From NCBI RefSeq assembly GCF_026914285.1, contig NZ_CP113864.1:1767001-1831000 (forward strand): a DNA stretch of 64,000 nt. Reading direction: 5' to 3'. Source of the DNA: Caldicellulosiruptor naganoensis. GTDB taxonomy: Bacteria; Bacillota; Thermoanaerobacteria; Caldicellulosiruptorales; Caldicellulosiruptoraceae. Under the pieces are notes generated by a model, which saw only the letters and a list, made by a program, of their open reading frames with translations, did not search any database and was not told where the DNA came from. Within the stretch, counting starts at the first letter, position 1; the number at the start of each line of letters is the position of its first letter. This document shows, one piece after another, positions 17,182 to 25,471 of the stretch. Made by a program: the position numbers and the translations under genes.

Positions 17182-18811
17182 TTAATTCACAAATGGGCAT
17201 TTATACGCACCGTAGTTGCTTTCTACATACGACTTACTTCGTGCTTGGTGAATAACCCGATCGTAACCTCCTGTTGTGCTTTCATATACTATATAATTTC
17301 CATTCTGATCTCTTTTATAGAAAATCATTACATGGCTGCTGTTACACAATATATCGCCCTGCTGTAAAGAGGAAAAACTAATTTTAGTAGATATATTCAT
17401 TAATCCAGTTGTGTTATATTTTTGAGACAAACCCCAGCACCTGCTTACAAATCCAGAACAGTCAACTCCAGCTGTTCCCCCTACATATCCAGGAGCATTT
17501 GTGCAAACATTTCCAGCTGCATATCCATCTTTAATTTTGGTATCAAAACCAGAAAAAGAATCCCATCCGCCCCAGCAATACGGAACTTGATAGTAATACG
17601 TATTGTATGATGTTATGAAAGATGGTCTTTTCCATAAACTGGGATTTGCAACCTTTGAACCATCATAATTTTGTTTTGAACAATACCATTTATAATTATT
17701 ATAATTGTTGAGCAGTTAGAATTATTTGGCCTCTGGTTATACTGGAAGCTATCGCAGCGGGTAAGGTTTTTTCTGCAGACTGCTCTGTTTCAATTTTGCT
17801 ACTAATTGCATTTTCTCCACTTCCTAAAGATTTTGTGTATTCTATATATTGTTCGCTTGTCATCCATGAGTCAACCATTAATACATATACCCTCTTCTCA
17901 CATGGCAACAATACAAAGACGTTCCCATTATCAAGTACTACATCTTTTTGCGGCCAAGAATATTTAACATCCGGAATTTTCACGAGCCCTTCTATATTCT
18001 GTGTTTTTGAATCTAACTTAACTATCCATTCGCCATAATCATTGGTTATCTTCCAAAATTGAACAAAACCATTTTTCCCAATATAATAATAGGCACTGTA
18101 TTCGTCGACAAGCCATCTCGGAAATTCGCTAACCTCAAGTGTATTGATGTAAGCCTTTCGATTAGAAACATTTGCTTTCCATATACATCCATCAGACGAC
18201 ATGTTTCCTTCTTTTTCTTCTGTTACGTATAAGTTATTCTCTCTATACTCACCATTTTGTCTTTTACCCAAAAAACAAGTTTTCATTTTGTCTCCAGCAA
18301 GTACTACAAAAGGCCCCTTTTCGCTTACTCCAAAGTAAGCAAATGGTTCTAACCGTATCTCTTTATTTAAAGAGGCAATTTCAATTGTGCCATTGTTTAT
18401 TGTAATTAAAGTATTCAGACCAGCATTAAATAAATATATCTTGCCGTTTTTATCAACTGCCATACCATGAATCCATTGCCCTTCTGGTATATTAATTTTT
18501 TCAATTAAATCACCTTTGCTCTTACTGTATACAAGTACTCTATGATGAACATTATCAAGAATGTAGATTTTATCTCCTTTCACATCAAAAGCATTAGGTC
18601 CTTCGTGAGAACCATAACCTACTATTCCTGTATATTCAATACCTTCTTCAGATACAGGAATCTTCAATACAGTCTTAAAATTTGGAAAATCATTGCTTTT
18701 GCTGACTGAAGGTATAGTAGCTGTGGTTTTTTGAGATAAAACAGAAAAAGTACTTACAACTATTAAAATGCATATTATTAAAAGTGCTACAGTCTTTTTG
18801 TTGTTTTTCAT
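17182..18811 (-). pseudogene. Exported NHL-type propeller plus NlpC/P60-like domain, split by a frameshift
   Basis: The first frame (18811-17699, 370 residues) has a signal sequence (MKNNKKTVALLIICILIVV), NHL-like blades (GPNAFDVKGDKIYILDN, WIHGMAVDKNGKIYLFN) and ends at TAA soon after SSITRGQIILTAQ. A one-base shift near 17705-17712 opens the next frame to 17182. It reads NYNNYKWYCSKQNYDG, YCWGGWDSFSGFD, the nucleophile motif GVDCSGFVSRCWG and NSSHVMIFY with the His. That is an NlpC/P60-like Cys-His hydrolase domain of about 170 residues. The ancestral protein of about 540 residues probably cut peptidoglycan peptides. It follows leader copy 2. The frame break probably inactivates the enzyme. 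Confidence 0.8.
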
Positions 18812-18840
18812 ACTCTATTCCCCCCTTAATTTTGTTTTAT

Positions 18841-18872
18841 ATCTCTTCATGGGCGCCCATAAAAAGTTGATG
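18841..18872 (-). promoter_or_regulatory. Leader hairpin, copy 2 (core ATGGGCGCCCAT)
   Basis: A 12-base dyad at 18849-18860 lies 38 bases before the start of the NHL/P60 gene, with flanking pairing as in copies 1 and 3, although the outer stem is weaker here. Confidence 0.65.
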
Positions 18873-19028
18873 CCAACCCAAGTTGAAATTTCTCGAAATT
18901 AAAATAAATATTTTCTTTTTTATATTCCCTGGTATACCATCCTATTTGCATATAAACTATCTTATCTACGAAAGGCAATATGCAAATTTGCTATATTTAT
19001 TAATATTCTCCTTGGAATTTTCACCTCA

Positions 19029-19058
19029 ATTTTACTTTATTAATCTTTATCCAGTCAA
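19029..19058 (-). promoter_or_regulatory. Promoter of the NHL/P60 gene (copy 2)
   Basis: TTGACT (19058-19053), 18-base spacer, TAAAAT (19034-19029) on the minus strand, identical to copy 3 and one base from copy 1. The leader to the start codon is about 215 bases. Confidence 0.75.
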
Positions 19059-19154
19059 ACTCGTTTTTTTTTTTAGTTAATTTTATGCAATTTTTAGCTA
19101 TCAGTTCTCTCTTTCTTTAAATATCTCTAAATTTCTTAAATTTTTTCATGTTTT

Positions 19155-19195
19155 TTTGCAAACAAAAAGCTGCCTCCTTTCTTGGAAGCAGCTAT
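19155..19195 (-). terminator. Intrinsic terminator after the truncated MMPL copy
   Basis: The arms AGCTGC (19168-19173) and GCAGCT (19188-19193), with extra A/T pairing, are followed on the minus strand by TTTTTG. It is the same terminator as at 25405-25445. Confidence 0.7.
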
Positions 19196-19221
19196 ACTTA
19201 AATTGTTTTTAAAAAGCATTT

Positions 19222-19660
19222 TTAAACTATATCCCTTTTTACCCTCATCAAACTATTGAACAAAAACGGCAGCAGGAAAAATGCAAGCAGAACAAGGCCT
19301 ATCACAACGCAGATTGAAACCTGCATAAGCGTTAAAATCCCAGATGGTAGCATTGCTGCAAATGTGCCTGCTAAAATTAACCGCTGATGTTACAACATGA
19401 CCAATGTTTGCCGAGGTAAGCTTTAGTGCTTCTGAAAGCTCTAAATTTCTATATTCGTAAAACCTTATCAGTAAAAATACGCTGTAGTCTATACCCAAAG
19501 CTGAGAACACAACAAATGTGAAAAATGGTACTGCCCAGTTGAGTGCTTTGTACTTGAATATTCCTTTGAAAATCATCTCTGCTATTGAAAGATAAACATA
19601 ATACTTAGCAAAAACTATTACCAGAAATACTTCAATAACGAAAATTAATTTTGAAAATAT
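19222..19660 (-). pseudogene. 3' remnant of a second MMPL/RND transporter gene
   Basis: Aligns with the last 115 or so codons of the intact transporter at 25472-28552. The frame NWAVPFFTFVVF and LGIDYSVFLLIRFYEYRN is kept until a 2-base deletion near 19379 relative to the intact copy (ATTAACCG against ATTATCACCG), after which the frame is lost. The sequence still matches down to the old stop at 19224-19222. Upstream of about 19580 similarity decays quickly. No start or N-terminal domain remains. Confidence 0.85.
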
Positions 19661-19673
19661 TTAATTATTTTCT

Positions 19674-20471
19674 TCATTTAGATGAAAACCTTTCACTTTT
19701 GATAAATAAAAATTGAACAGTAAACATAAAGATTAAATAACTCAAAAGTATAAAAAATGATCCTAACAGCGAATTATATGCTTGATTCTCAGGAACTACT
19801 ATTATGCTTCCATATTTTAAATTTTTAAAAAATCCATTTAAGAAACCGTATATATTAAATATAACCAAAAATTTTATACAAAAGACATTGATGGAAAATT
19901 TATGAATTGCTGGTTCAAAAAATATCAGAAATAAGGGTATACTTAACGAATAAACAAAATTCTTAGTTAACAGATGTAACGTATATGATAAATTTCCCAC
20001 CAAATATAAACAAAAAACAACACTAATTAATTGTATAATTAGTTTGTACCATGGTAAAGTAATAGCAATTATAATTGCATCAAAAACCACACCCAAAAGT
20101 ATAGAAATCAAACTGAAAAGTAAAGAATACCAAAATATTGTAAATTGCTTAAGTAAAAAAAAGTATTTTCTTTTCAGAATTGTAGAATAAATAAAGAGTA
20201 AATTTGCTTGGTATTCTCTATCACATATTAGAGCAGAAATAATTGTTATCGCTATACCGCCAATTAAATTACAATATAACAACAAACCTGATGCATAAGG
20301 AGAAAAAATACTATTTGAAGTTATGTTTCTATTTGTGTTTCTATATATCATAATCATTAGTATTACATAGAAAAAATATATTAAAAGAATAAGTTTAGAT
20401 TTAAACAGTTTTTTTATCTCAGATTCTAATGTTTTGAAGCTAATCACTATATCACCTACCACTCGTATCAT
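19674..20471 (-). CDS. ABC-2-type permease-like membrane protein
   Basis: 265 residues with about six hydrophobic segments, beginning MIRVVGDIVISFKTLESEIK, then a first membrane helix near residue 28. Strong features are CNLIGGIAITIISALICDREYQANLLFIY and a C-terminal PENQAYNSLLGSFFILLSYL. The pattern (first helix, extracellular loop, CDRE-type intracellular turn) resembles ABC-2 exporter permeases such as the one at 22835-23647. The degenerate IS110 element separates it from the rest of the ABC operon, so it probably belonged to that transporter as second permease. Confidence 0.75.
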   Translation of the reverse strand: MIRVVGDIVISFKTLESEIKKLFKSKLILLIYFFYVILMIMIYRNTNRNITSNSIFSPYASGLLLYCNLIGGIAITIISALICDREYQANLLFIYSTILKRKYFFLLKQFTIFWYSLLFSLISILLGVVFDAIIIAITLPWYKLIIQLISVVFCLYLVGNLSYTLHLLTKNFVYSLSIPLFLIFFEPAIHKFSINVFCIKFLVIFNIYGFLNGFFKNLKYGSIIVVPENQAYNSLLGSFFILLSYLIFMFTVQFLFIKSERFSSK

Positions 20472-20503
20472 ATAATCATCAAATCAATTAAAACTTCATA
20501 TCT

Positions 20504-20535
20504 CAATTGGTATATTTAATTATCAGTACCAATTG
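20504..20535. promoter_or_regulatory. Inverted repeat CAATTGGTA / TACCAATTG
   Basis: Perfect 9-base arms at 20504-20512 and 20527-20535, 14 bases apart, 33 bases upstream of the permease start. It could be an operator or part of the neighbouring IS end. Nothing else marks its role. Confidence 0.4.
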
Positions 20536-20762
20536 ATTACTGGAAATTCATTTTGATAATGCACCTTTCTTAAAACACTCACTTCTCAAAAATTGAATAT
20601 TAAAATTGACTGCTACAGTTTAAATTTGCCCTTTATCTTTGGTAAACTAAAATCAGAAAAAGTTTAAGCCTGATTTAGTTTACTTGGATATTTTTGATCA
20701 CCTCCTGCTGGACGTGCTTTGATATCTGCACGCCACAGCTTGAGAAAGACTTCAGCCCCAAA

Positions 20763-20901
20763 GGATTACATAAGTAATGTTTACTCGAAGGCTTAAGCAC
20801 TGGCAGTTTTCCACATCTGATTTGAGCATGTCAGATGTGTGCTACAGCATAAACTGCTCCGTAGCTCTAATATCGGCGAGGCTGCTATTGTTATGTAATC
20901 C
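20763..20901 (+). ncRNA. Candidate IS110 bridge-RNA region
   Basis: Nested pairing in the noncoding end just upstream of the transposase: outer stem GGATTACATAA (20763-20773) with TTATGTAATCC (20891-20901), inner stem GCAGTTT (20803-20809) with AAACTGC (20851-20857), apical stem CACATCTGA (20812-20820) with TCAGATGTG (20831-20839). All three are perfect. IS110-group elements are known to encode a structured bridge RNA at this position with two guide loops. I infer the identity from position and fold. The guide bases were not assigned. Confidence 0.55.
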
Positions 20902-20961
20902 CCAGGGATAAAGGGCTTAATACTTTTTCTTACCACTACTTGCAAAAAGGAGGTCTTCAAA

Positions 20962-22166
20962 TTGCCAAATACTTTAATCGTGGGCATTGATATCAGTAGT
21001 CAGTCAAATTCTATCTTCTTCCTCGATGATGCCGGTAATCACTTGATTAAAAACCTTTTTCCTTGCCTAACGATCAAGAAGGCGCTAACGAATTAATCAA
21101 AAGAGTTATTGATTGCCTCAGCCAGTATAATCTATCCTGTATTAAGTTTGGCATGGAAGCAACTTCACACTACGCTTGGCATCTGCATTTGTACCTTGCT
21201 TCTTCATCTGAACTGCTGCCATATCAACCAACTTTTTATGTTTTCAACCCAAGCATAGTCAAAGGCTTTAAAAAAATCTACACTTTCTTGCCTAAAACAG
21301 ATAGCATCGATGCAATTATCATCGCTTCAATAGCGTTAGGTTCAGTAAGTTAAATCCAACACCTTTGCCTGATTTTAAATATGCTGCTATTTAAGCGCCT
21401 TATCAGAATGCGCTATCATCTTGTTCACAATCTAACTCGCGAAAAAAACAGAGCTTCTTGCTCTCATATACCTTAAATTCTCTACTTATTCTCAAGACTG
21501 TCCATTTTCAGATATCTTCGGTAAAGCTTCTTGCGCTATCATCGAAAACTTTACACCTGACGATATCGCTTCTATGCCACAAGAAAGACTTAATTAAATT
21601 CGTATCCGATAACGGCAACAACAGACTCTCAGATGTTAATAAAATCGCTGAAATACTTAAAACTGCTGCTAATCGCTCCTTTAGATTACATCCTCTGTTG
21701 ACTGAGGCAAATGATTTAGCTTTGTCTATGACACTTGAAAACATTAGATTTCTGCAAGAACAACTCAAAAAACTTGATAAAGAAATCTCAAAACTTCTTA
21801 AAGCTTTCTCTCCACCATTAACAACCGTCCCTGGCATAGGTGACGTTCTTGCAGCTGCTATCTACGCTGAAATTGGTGATATTAAACGCTTCAAAAATGA
21901 AGCTGCTTTGGCAAAGTATTCTGGCGTGATTTGGACTCAGTACCAATCAGGCAACTTCAATGCCCAGGAAACTTCATTGGCTAAGTGTGGTAACCAATAT
22001 CTGAGATATTATCTTGTTGAGGCCGCTAACTGTGAACTGTAGCACACAGTCCGTTATAAAGCTTTTCACAACAAGAAGTTCTCAGAGGTGGACCTGTCAT
22101 CAGCATAAACGTGCCCTCGTCCTCACCGCAAGACCCTTAATTCCTCTGATCTTTGCAATGCTCTAG
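20962..22166 (+). pseudogene. IS110-family transposase, multiply frameshifted
   Basis: Starts at TTG 20962 after AAGGAGG. N-terminal DEDD/RuvC-like part: VGIDISSQSNSIFFLDDAG, then after a frameshift near 21060 FGMEATSHYAWHLHLYL and KTDSIDAIIIASIAL (acidic residues D, E, D, D retained). Further frame changes or stops occur near 21340, 21400-21560 and 21590. The C-terminal Tnp_20 region is readable: TTVPGIGDVLAAAIYAEIGD, KYSGVIW and, after more shifts, HQHKRALVLTARPLIPLIF ending at TAG 22164. It cannot produce an active transposase. Confidence 0.9.
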
Positions 22167-22225
22167 CCTTGGTCAAATATATCAAGAAAGAGGTGATGTT
22201 TACAATACTTAGTTAGTTCCAATTT

Positions 22226-22378
22226 TTTAATTTAATAATCTTCCTCAGATAAGCTGCCAGTTAAATTTTTCCATGCTGAGTGGCTCGGTATTTTATTGCC
22301 TTTTTCACTCTAATTATCTAAAAAAATTTTTTAAAAACCCCCTTGACATTATACCGTTTGTCTTAGTAATACAATACA
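22226..22378. other. Noncoding stretch between IS110 remnant and ABC operon
   Basis: About 150 bases without a supported gene. It holds a plus-strand promoter-like pair, TTGACA then 18 bases then TAATAC (near 22343-22372), and on the minus strand a TATAAT in the same place. Either may be left over from the region before the element inserted. Confidence 0.3.
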
Positions 22379-22825
22379 TTACTCTATTTTTATATACCCT
22401 TCTCCTACACCTTTATGAAAAGCAAGAATAACCTCATACTCTCCATTTTTCAAGTTACTGATCTCTAACTTTTCATCTTTTTCATCCCCAATGTCTTTTT
22501 TGTAAATTAACCTGCCTCTTCTGTCTTTTATTTTAATTGTTACCTTATTAGTACATTTTATGTGTTGACAATTAAGCACCAATGAATCCTTGTTTACATA
22601 AATCAAAAAAAATTTTTCTTGTCCATATGTAACATTGTAGCTAAATTTTATTTCTGTTGTATATTCTTTTGTGCCAATTCTATTAATAGAAGTATTATAA
22701 CTTATTTTATCATTACTTAACTGCCGAAAATTTACTAAATTAAAAAACAACAACACACCTAAAAATAGAAAACAAACCAAAATAACTTTTAGTAAAAATT
22801 TGGCTCTCATTTGCTCAACCACCAC
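22379..22825 (-). CDS. Small membrane-anchored protein of the ABC operon
   Basis: 148 residues with one N-terminal membrane segment (LLKVILVCFLFLGVLLFFNL) followed by an extracytoplasmic beta-rich domain (YGQEKFFLIYVNKDSLVLNC, then VTIKIKDRRGRLIYKKDIG and LKNGEYEVILAFHKG). The C-terminal part looks like a small Ig-like or carbohydrate-module-like sandwich. It starts nine bases after the permease gene stop and is third after the ATPase. A GTG/ATG choice is possible; the internal MRAKF (residue 6) also has a purine-rich site. Function unknown; an accessory or immunity-like role for the transporter is a guess. Confidence 0.65.
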   Translation of the reverse strand: MVVEQMRAKFLLKVILVCFLFLGVLLFFNLVNFRQLSNDKISYNTSINRIGTKEYTTEIKFSYNVTYGQEKFFLIYVNKDSLVLNCQHIKCTNKVTIKIKDRRGRLIYKKDIGDEKDEKLEISNLKNGEYEVILAFHKGVGEGYIKIE

Positions 22826-22834
22826 CTGTACACA

Positions 22835-23647
22835 CTAATTATCTGAAACAAAAAAGCCAATTAGTAATATAATTACCAAAAACACTATAAGATAACTAAT
22901 AGAAACTAATAACAATAGATTGAAACTATTTAAAATGCTCTTATCAACTAATTTTATTGTTACATAATTTTCCGAAGAAGCTATATTAGAGAAAACTTGA
23001 GATATTAACATAGAATTAATTGTAGTAAACCAATATTTATTTAAATATTTAAATACATTAGAGATGTTACATAAAATATTTATCAAAAACGGTAACAATA
23101 CTGCAACAGAAATCGCAACATATATTTTTCTTATAACGATTGCTAATATATATGAAAAAAGACTTAATTCAAATGAAATCAGTAGGATAACTAACGATTG
23201 TCTGATTAATCTTTTAAAATTAAATCTAAATTCAATATCAGAAATTCGAAAAAAACAGAATACGTTTGTGATTATAAATGTAATTAACAAAATTCCAACC
23301 AATAAAATAAATAGTGTAAATATTTTGAGAACATGTTGTTTTATTCTACCTTCAAATATATGAGAAAAACAAAAAGTGTTACTATGAAACTCATATCCTC
23401 CAACGTACCCTCCAAGTACAGCTCCTAAAAACAGAACATGCATAATATAAAAGAAAATCAATGAGAATGAATTTAGCTTTTCTAATTCAATCTTATATAA
23501 ATAAACTCCTGAAGTTTTATTAAAAAACCTATTAACTAAAGCTATCACAAAAATTAAAATGTAAATAATCATTGAGATTAAAAATAATTTGGATTTTAAA
23601 ACTTTCTTTAATTCGCCTGCAAGAATATTATAAATCATTTTCAACAC
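22835..23647 (-). CDS. ABC-2-type transporter permease
   Basis: 270 residues, about six membrane helices: first near 20-40 after MLKMIYNILAGELKKVLKSK, then a conserved GAVLGGYVGGYEFHSNTFCF turn of the ABC-2 family, further helices to the C-terminal LLVSISYLIVFLVIILLIG. It begins directly after the ATPase stop (one base apart), so the two are translated together and should form one exporter. Its substrate is unknown; lantibiotic-immunity-type exporters have a similar size and layout. Confidence 0.85.
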   Translation of the reverse strand: MLKMIYNILAGELKKVLKSKLFLISMIIYILIFVIALVNRFFNKTSGVYLYKIELEKLNSFSLIFFYIMHVLFLGAVLGGYVGGYEFHSNTFCFSHIFEGRIKQHVLKIFTLFILLVGILLITFIITNVFCFFRISDIEFRFNFKRLIRQSLVILLISFELSLFSYILAIVIRKIYVAISVAVLLPFLINILCNISNVFKYLNKYWFTTINSMLISQVFSNIASSENYVTIKLVDKSILNSFNLLLLVSISYLIVFLVIILLIGFFVSDN

Positions 23648-24547
23648 CTACTCCTTTGTCACTGCCTTAAATACACTTTTTATTGTTTCCCTATATGTTT
23701 CAAACCTCTGTAACTCAATACCATTTTTTACTACTTGTTCGAGAAAATTTATTTTTTCATTTTCTTCAACTATAAATTCAGTATTAGCAACTCTCGTGTA
23801 ATTCAACTTTAATAAATCTACAAGTTTAGTAAATTTTTCTGTATCTTTATTGCTAACTTTTACAAATTTTTTATTTTTAATTTCTAAATCACAAACATTG
23901 CTTTTTTTCTTTATTTCTCCTTTGTGAATTATGATAAACTCATCTATTACATTTTCAAGCTCCTCGAAAGCGTGCGTTGAAATAATTATAGTCTTATCTT
24001 TTTTTTCTTTCATTTCTTTAATCTTTTCTTTAAACCAAAACACACCTTCAATATCAAGTCCATTAGTTGGTTCGTCTAAAATAAACAATTTTTTATCACC
24101 AATGCAAAATGCAAAAGCAAGTTGAAGTCTCCTCTTCATGCCAAGCGAAAAATCTTTAACTTTTTTCGATGCTACTTCTTTCAAGTTAACAGACTCAAGA
24201 ATTTTAAAAATTTCTTCCTTTCGTAATTTTATTCCCTGCATTTTAGCTATTATGTCAATATTATCATACGCATTTAAGTCAAAATATCCTGCTAAATTTT
24301 CGGAAAGATAACTAACTTCTTTTAAGCCACCATCTCGTGGATTTTTACCAAAAACAGAAACACTTCCTTGTGTAGGAAGCAAAAGTCCCAATATAATTTT
24401 TAACAATGTGGATTTTCCTGCACCATTTTTGCCAAACAAACCATAGACTTTACCTTCTTCAAACACAATATTTATTCCTTTTAAAACTTCCTTGTTGCCA
24501 AAGCACTTGAAGATATTATTAACACATACTGTTGTCAATTTTTTCAC
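23648..24547 (-). CDS. ABC transporter ATP-binding protein
   Basis: 299 residues. Walker A GLFGKNGAGKSTLLKII near residue 36, Q-loop region SYLSENLAGYFDL, signature FSLGMKRRLQLAFAF near 135, Walker B KLFILDEPTNGLD near 155, and H-loop IIISTHAFEELE. The extra C-terminal stretch of about 80 residues is typical of ABC-2 exporter ATPases of the NatA/BcrA type. It is preceded by the small exported-protein gene at 24628-25054, 80 bases upstream, and shares its promoter if no terminator intervenes. A T-rich hairpin at about 24580-24625 (GGGGCAATTTCTTAACGAAATTGCCCC) could attenuate the ATPase. Confidence 0.93.
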   Translation of the reverse strand: MKKLTTVCVNNIFKCFGNKEVLKGINIVFEEGKVYGLFGKNGAGKSTLLKIILGLLLPTQGSVSVFGKNPRDGGLKEVSYLSENLAGYFDLNAYDNIDIIAKMQGIKLRKEEIFKILESVNLKEVASKKVKDFSLGMKRRLQLAFAFCIGDKKLFILDEPTNGLDIEGVFWFKEKIKEMKEKKDKTIIISTHAFEELENVIDEFIIIHKGEIKKKSNVCDLEIKNKKFVKVSNKDTEKFTKLVDLLKLNYTRVANTEFIVEENEKINFLEQVVKNGIELQRFETYRETIKSVFKAVTKE

Positions 24548-24585
24548 TCCTTTAAACGCTTAATGTTCCATAAAGTGTTATCAAT

Positions 24586-24613
24586 GGGGCAATTTCTTAA
24601 CGAAATTGCCCCG
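24586..24613 (-). terminator. Strong hairpin between small exported-protein gene and ABC ATPase
   Basis: GGGGCAATTTC and GAAATTGCCCC form a perfect 11-base stem with a short loop just after the small gene's stop. On the minus strand it is followed by A/T-rich sequence without a clean T run (TTGATAACACTTT), so it may be a partial terminator or an mRNA-stability stem that lowers expression of the ABC genes relative to the first gene. Confidence 0.55.
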
Positions 24614-24627
24614 TACTTCTTAAATAC

Positions 24628-25054
24628 TTAAGGCAATGCTGTAGCCTGAACAAACACATCTCGTGTTTGTATTGGTAAACCCAAAAATAAATATTGTGTT
24701 TGAACACCAACACCTAAGGTAAATCTAGCATATGCCTGACAAATACCTTTAGTGGAGGTTTGATAAATCCATGACGAGCTAGCATTACTATATTGCCAAA
24801 GCGATAAAGTGTTTATCCATGGGAGACTATAAGTAGTAGAATAATTCACAATTTTAGAACCATTTGAAGAATAATGTCCCTTTACACCCAGTCCAAATAC
24901 AGGAACACCACACCACGAATAATATTGTACCAAATTTTGCGCTGTTTTTAAAGTTGTTCTACCCAACGTAGCGGTAATATTATGTTAATATAAAAAAGAT
25001 AAAAACAAATATAAAAACCGCAATAAATTTTAGTAACTTTTGCTTTTTGAACAT
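24628..25054 (-). pseudogene. Small exported protein, signal peptide and body in different frames
   Basis: An ATG at 25054 with GGGAGGGTAAG upstream opens MFKKQKLLKFIAVFIFVF, a signal peptide, and stops at TAA 24982. The body is in the next frame from about 24978 to 24628 (about 115 residues): TLKTAQNLVQYYSWCGVPVF, GVKGHYSSNGSKIVNYSTTY, IYQTSTKGICQAYARFTLG and a C-terminal VFVQATALP. It is beta-rich, with two Cys and many Ser/Thr/Tyr, as in secreted bacteriocin-size proteins, but I do not recognise the family. A one-base indel near 24980 explains the break. It is the first gene of the ABC operon and directly follows leader copy 3. Confidence 0.65.
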
Positions 25055-25086
25055 CTTACTTCTTACCCTCCCTACTTTTTATTTTT

Positions 25087-25122
25087 GCATCCCTTCATGA
25101 GCGCTCATGAAAAGGTAGATGC
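25087..25122 (-). promoter_or_regulatory. Leader hairpin, copy 3 (core TCATGAGCGCTCATGA)
   Basis: A 16-base dyad at 25095-25110 plus outer stem GCATC / GATGC (25118-25122 with 25087-25091). Relative to copies 1 and 2 the arms change from GGGC/GCCC to GAGC/GCTC on both sides, keeping the pairing. It ends about 30 bases before the signal-peptide ATG. Confidence 0.7.
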
Positions 25123-25279
25123 CTCTGTAAATCAAAATTTTTTATGCAATGTAAGCAAGTTCCAATATCTTTTGTATTCCCTGGTATACCAACCTATTTG
25201 CATATAAATTATCTCATTCACAAGAGACAATATGCAAATTGCTATATTTATTAATATTCTCCTTGGAATTTTCACCTCA

Positions 25280-25309
25280 ATTTTACTTTATTAATCTTTA
25301 TCCAGTCAA
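25280..25309 (-). promoter_or_regulatory. Promoter of the small exported-protein/ABC operon (copy 3)
   Basis: TTGACT (25309-25304), 18-base spacer, TAAAAT (25285-25280) on the minus strand, the same as copy 2. Confidence 0.75.
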
Positions 25310-25404
25310 ACTCGTTTTTTTTTTAGTTAATTTTATGCAATTTTTAGCTATCAGTTCTCTCTTTCTTTAAATATCTCTAAATTTCTTAAATTTTTTCTTG
25401 TTTT

Positions 25405-25445
25405 TTTGCAAACAAAAAGCTGCCCCCTTTCTTGGAAGCAGCTAT
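25405..25445 (-). terminator. Intrinsic terminator after the MMPL transporter gene
   Basis: The stem AGCTGC (25418-25423) with GCAGCT (25438-25443), C/G-rich loop and TTTTTG on the minus strand. It lies about 30 bases after the transporter stop. Confidence 0.75.
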
Positions 25446-25471
25446 ACTTAAATTGTTTTTAAAAAGCATTT

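Larger units (their letters stand above)
18840..19660 (-). repeat. Three-copy intergenic unit, copy 2, including a transporter gene tail
   Basis: Nearly identical to about 25080-25880. The close match starts near 18915 (TATTCCCTGGTATACC), runs through leader, promoter and terminator and on into the 3' end of the MMPL gene, fading after about 19580. The matching stretch is roughly 650 bases. The leader part also matches copy 1 at lower similarity. Confidence 0.85.
20640..22250 (+). mobile_element. Degenerate IS110-family insertion sequence
   Basis: Contains a plus-strand DEDD-transposase pseudogene (20962-22166) preceded by about 320 noncoding bases with strong secondary structure, the layout of the IS110 group. 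It interrupts a minus-strand ABC transporter operon. Ends are approximate: IS110 elements have no long terminal inverted repeats and I could not define the boundary by a clear target duplication. A hairpin at 20642-20683 (GTAAACTAAAATCAG with CTGATTTAGTTTAC) marks the left side. Confidence 0.8.

Noticed and set aside
22343-22372. Plus-strand promoter TTGACA-18-TAATAC driving a gene
   Set aside because: It points into the antisense strand of the ABC operon with no plus-strand gene following; kept only as a note on the noncoding stretch.
25080-25310. c-di-AMP (ydaO-type) riboswitch in the three leaders
   Set aside because: The genes controlled (RlpA-like, NlpC/P60-like) fit that class, but the leaders are A/T-rich and I cannot find the GC-rich conserved core expected of ydaO.
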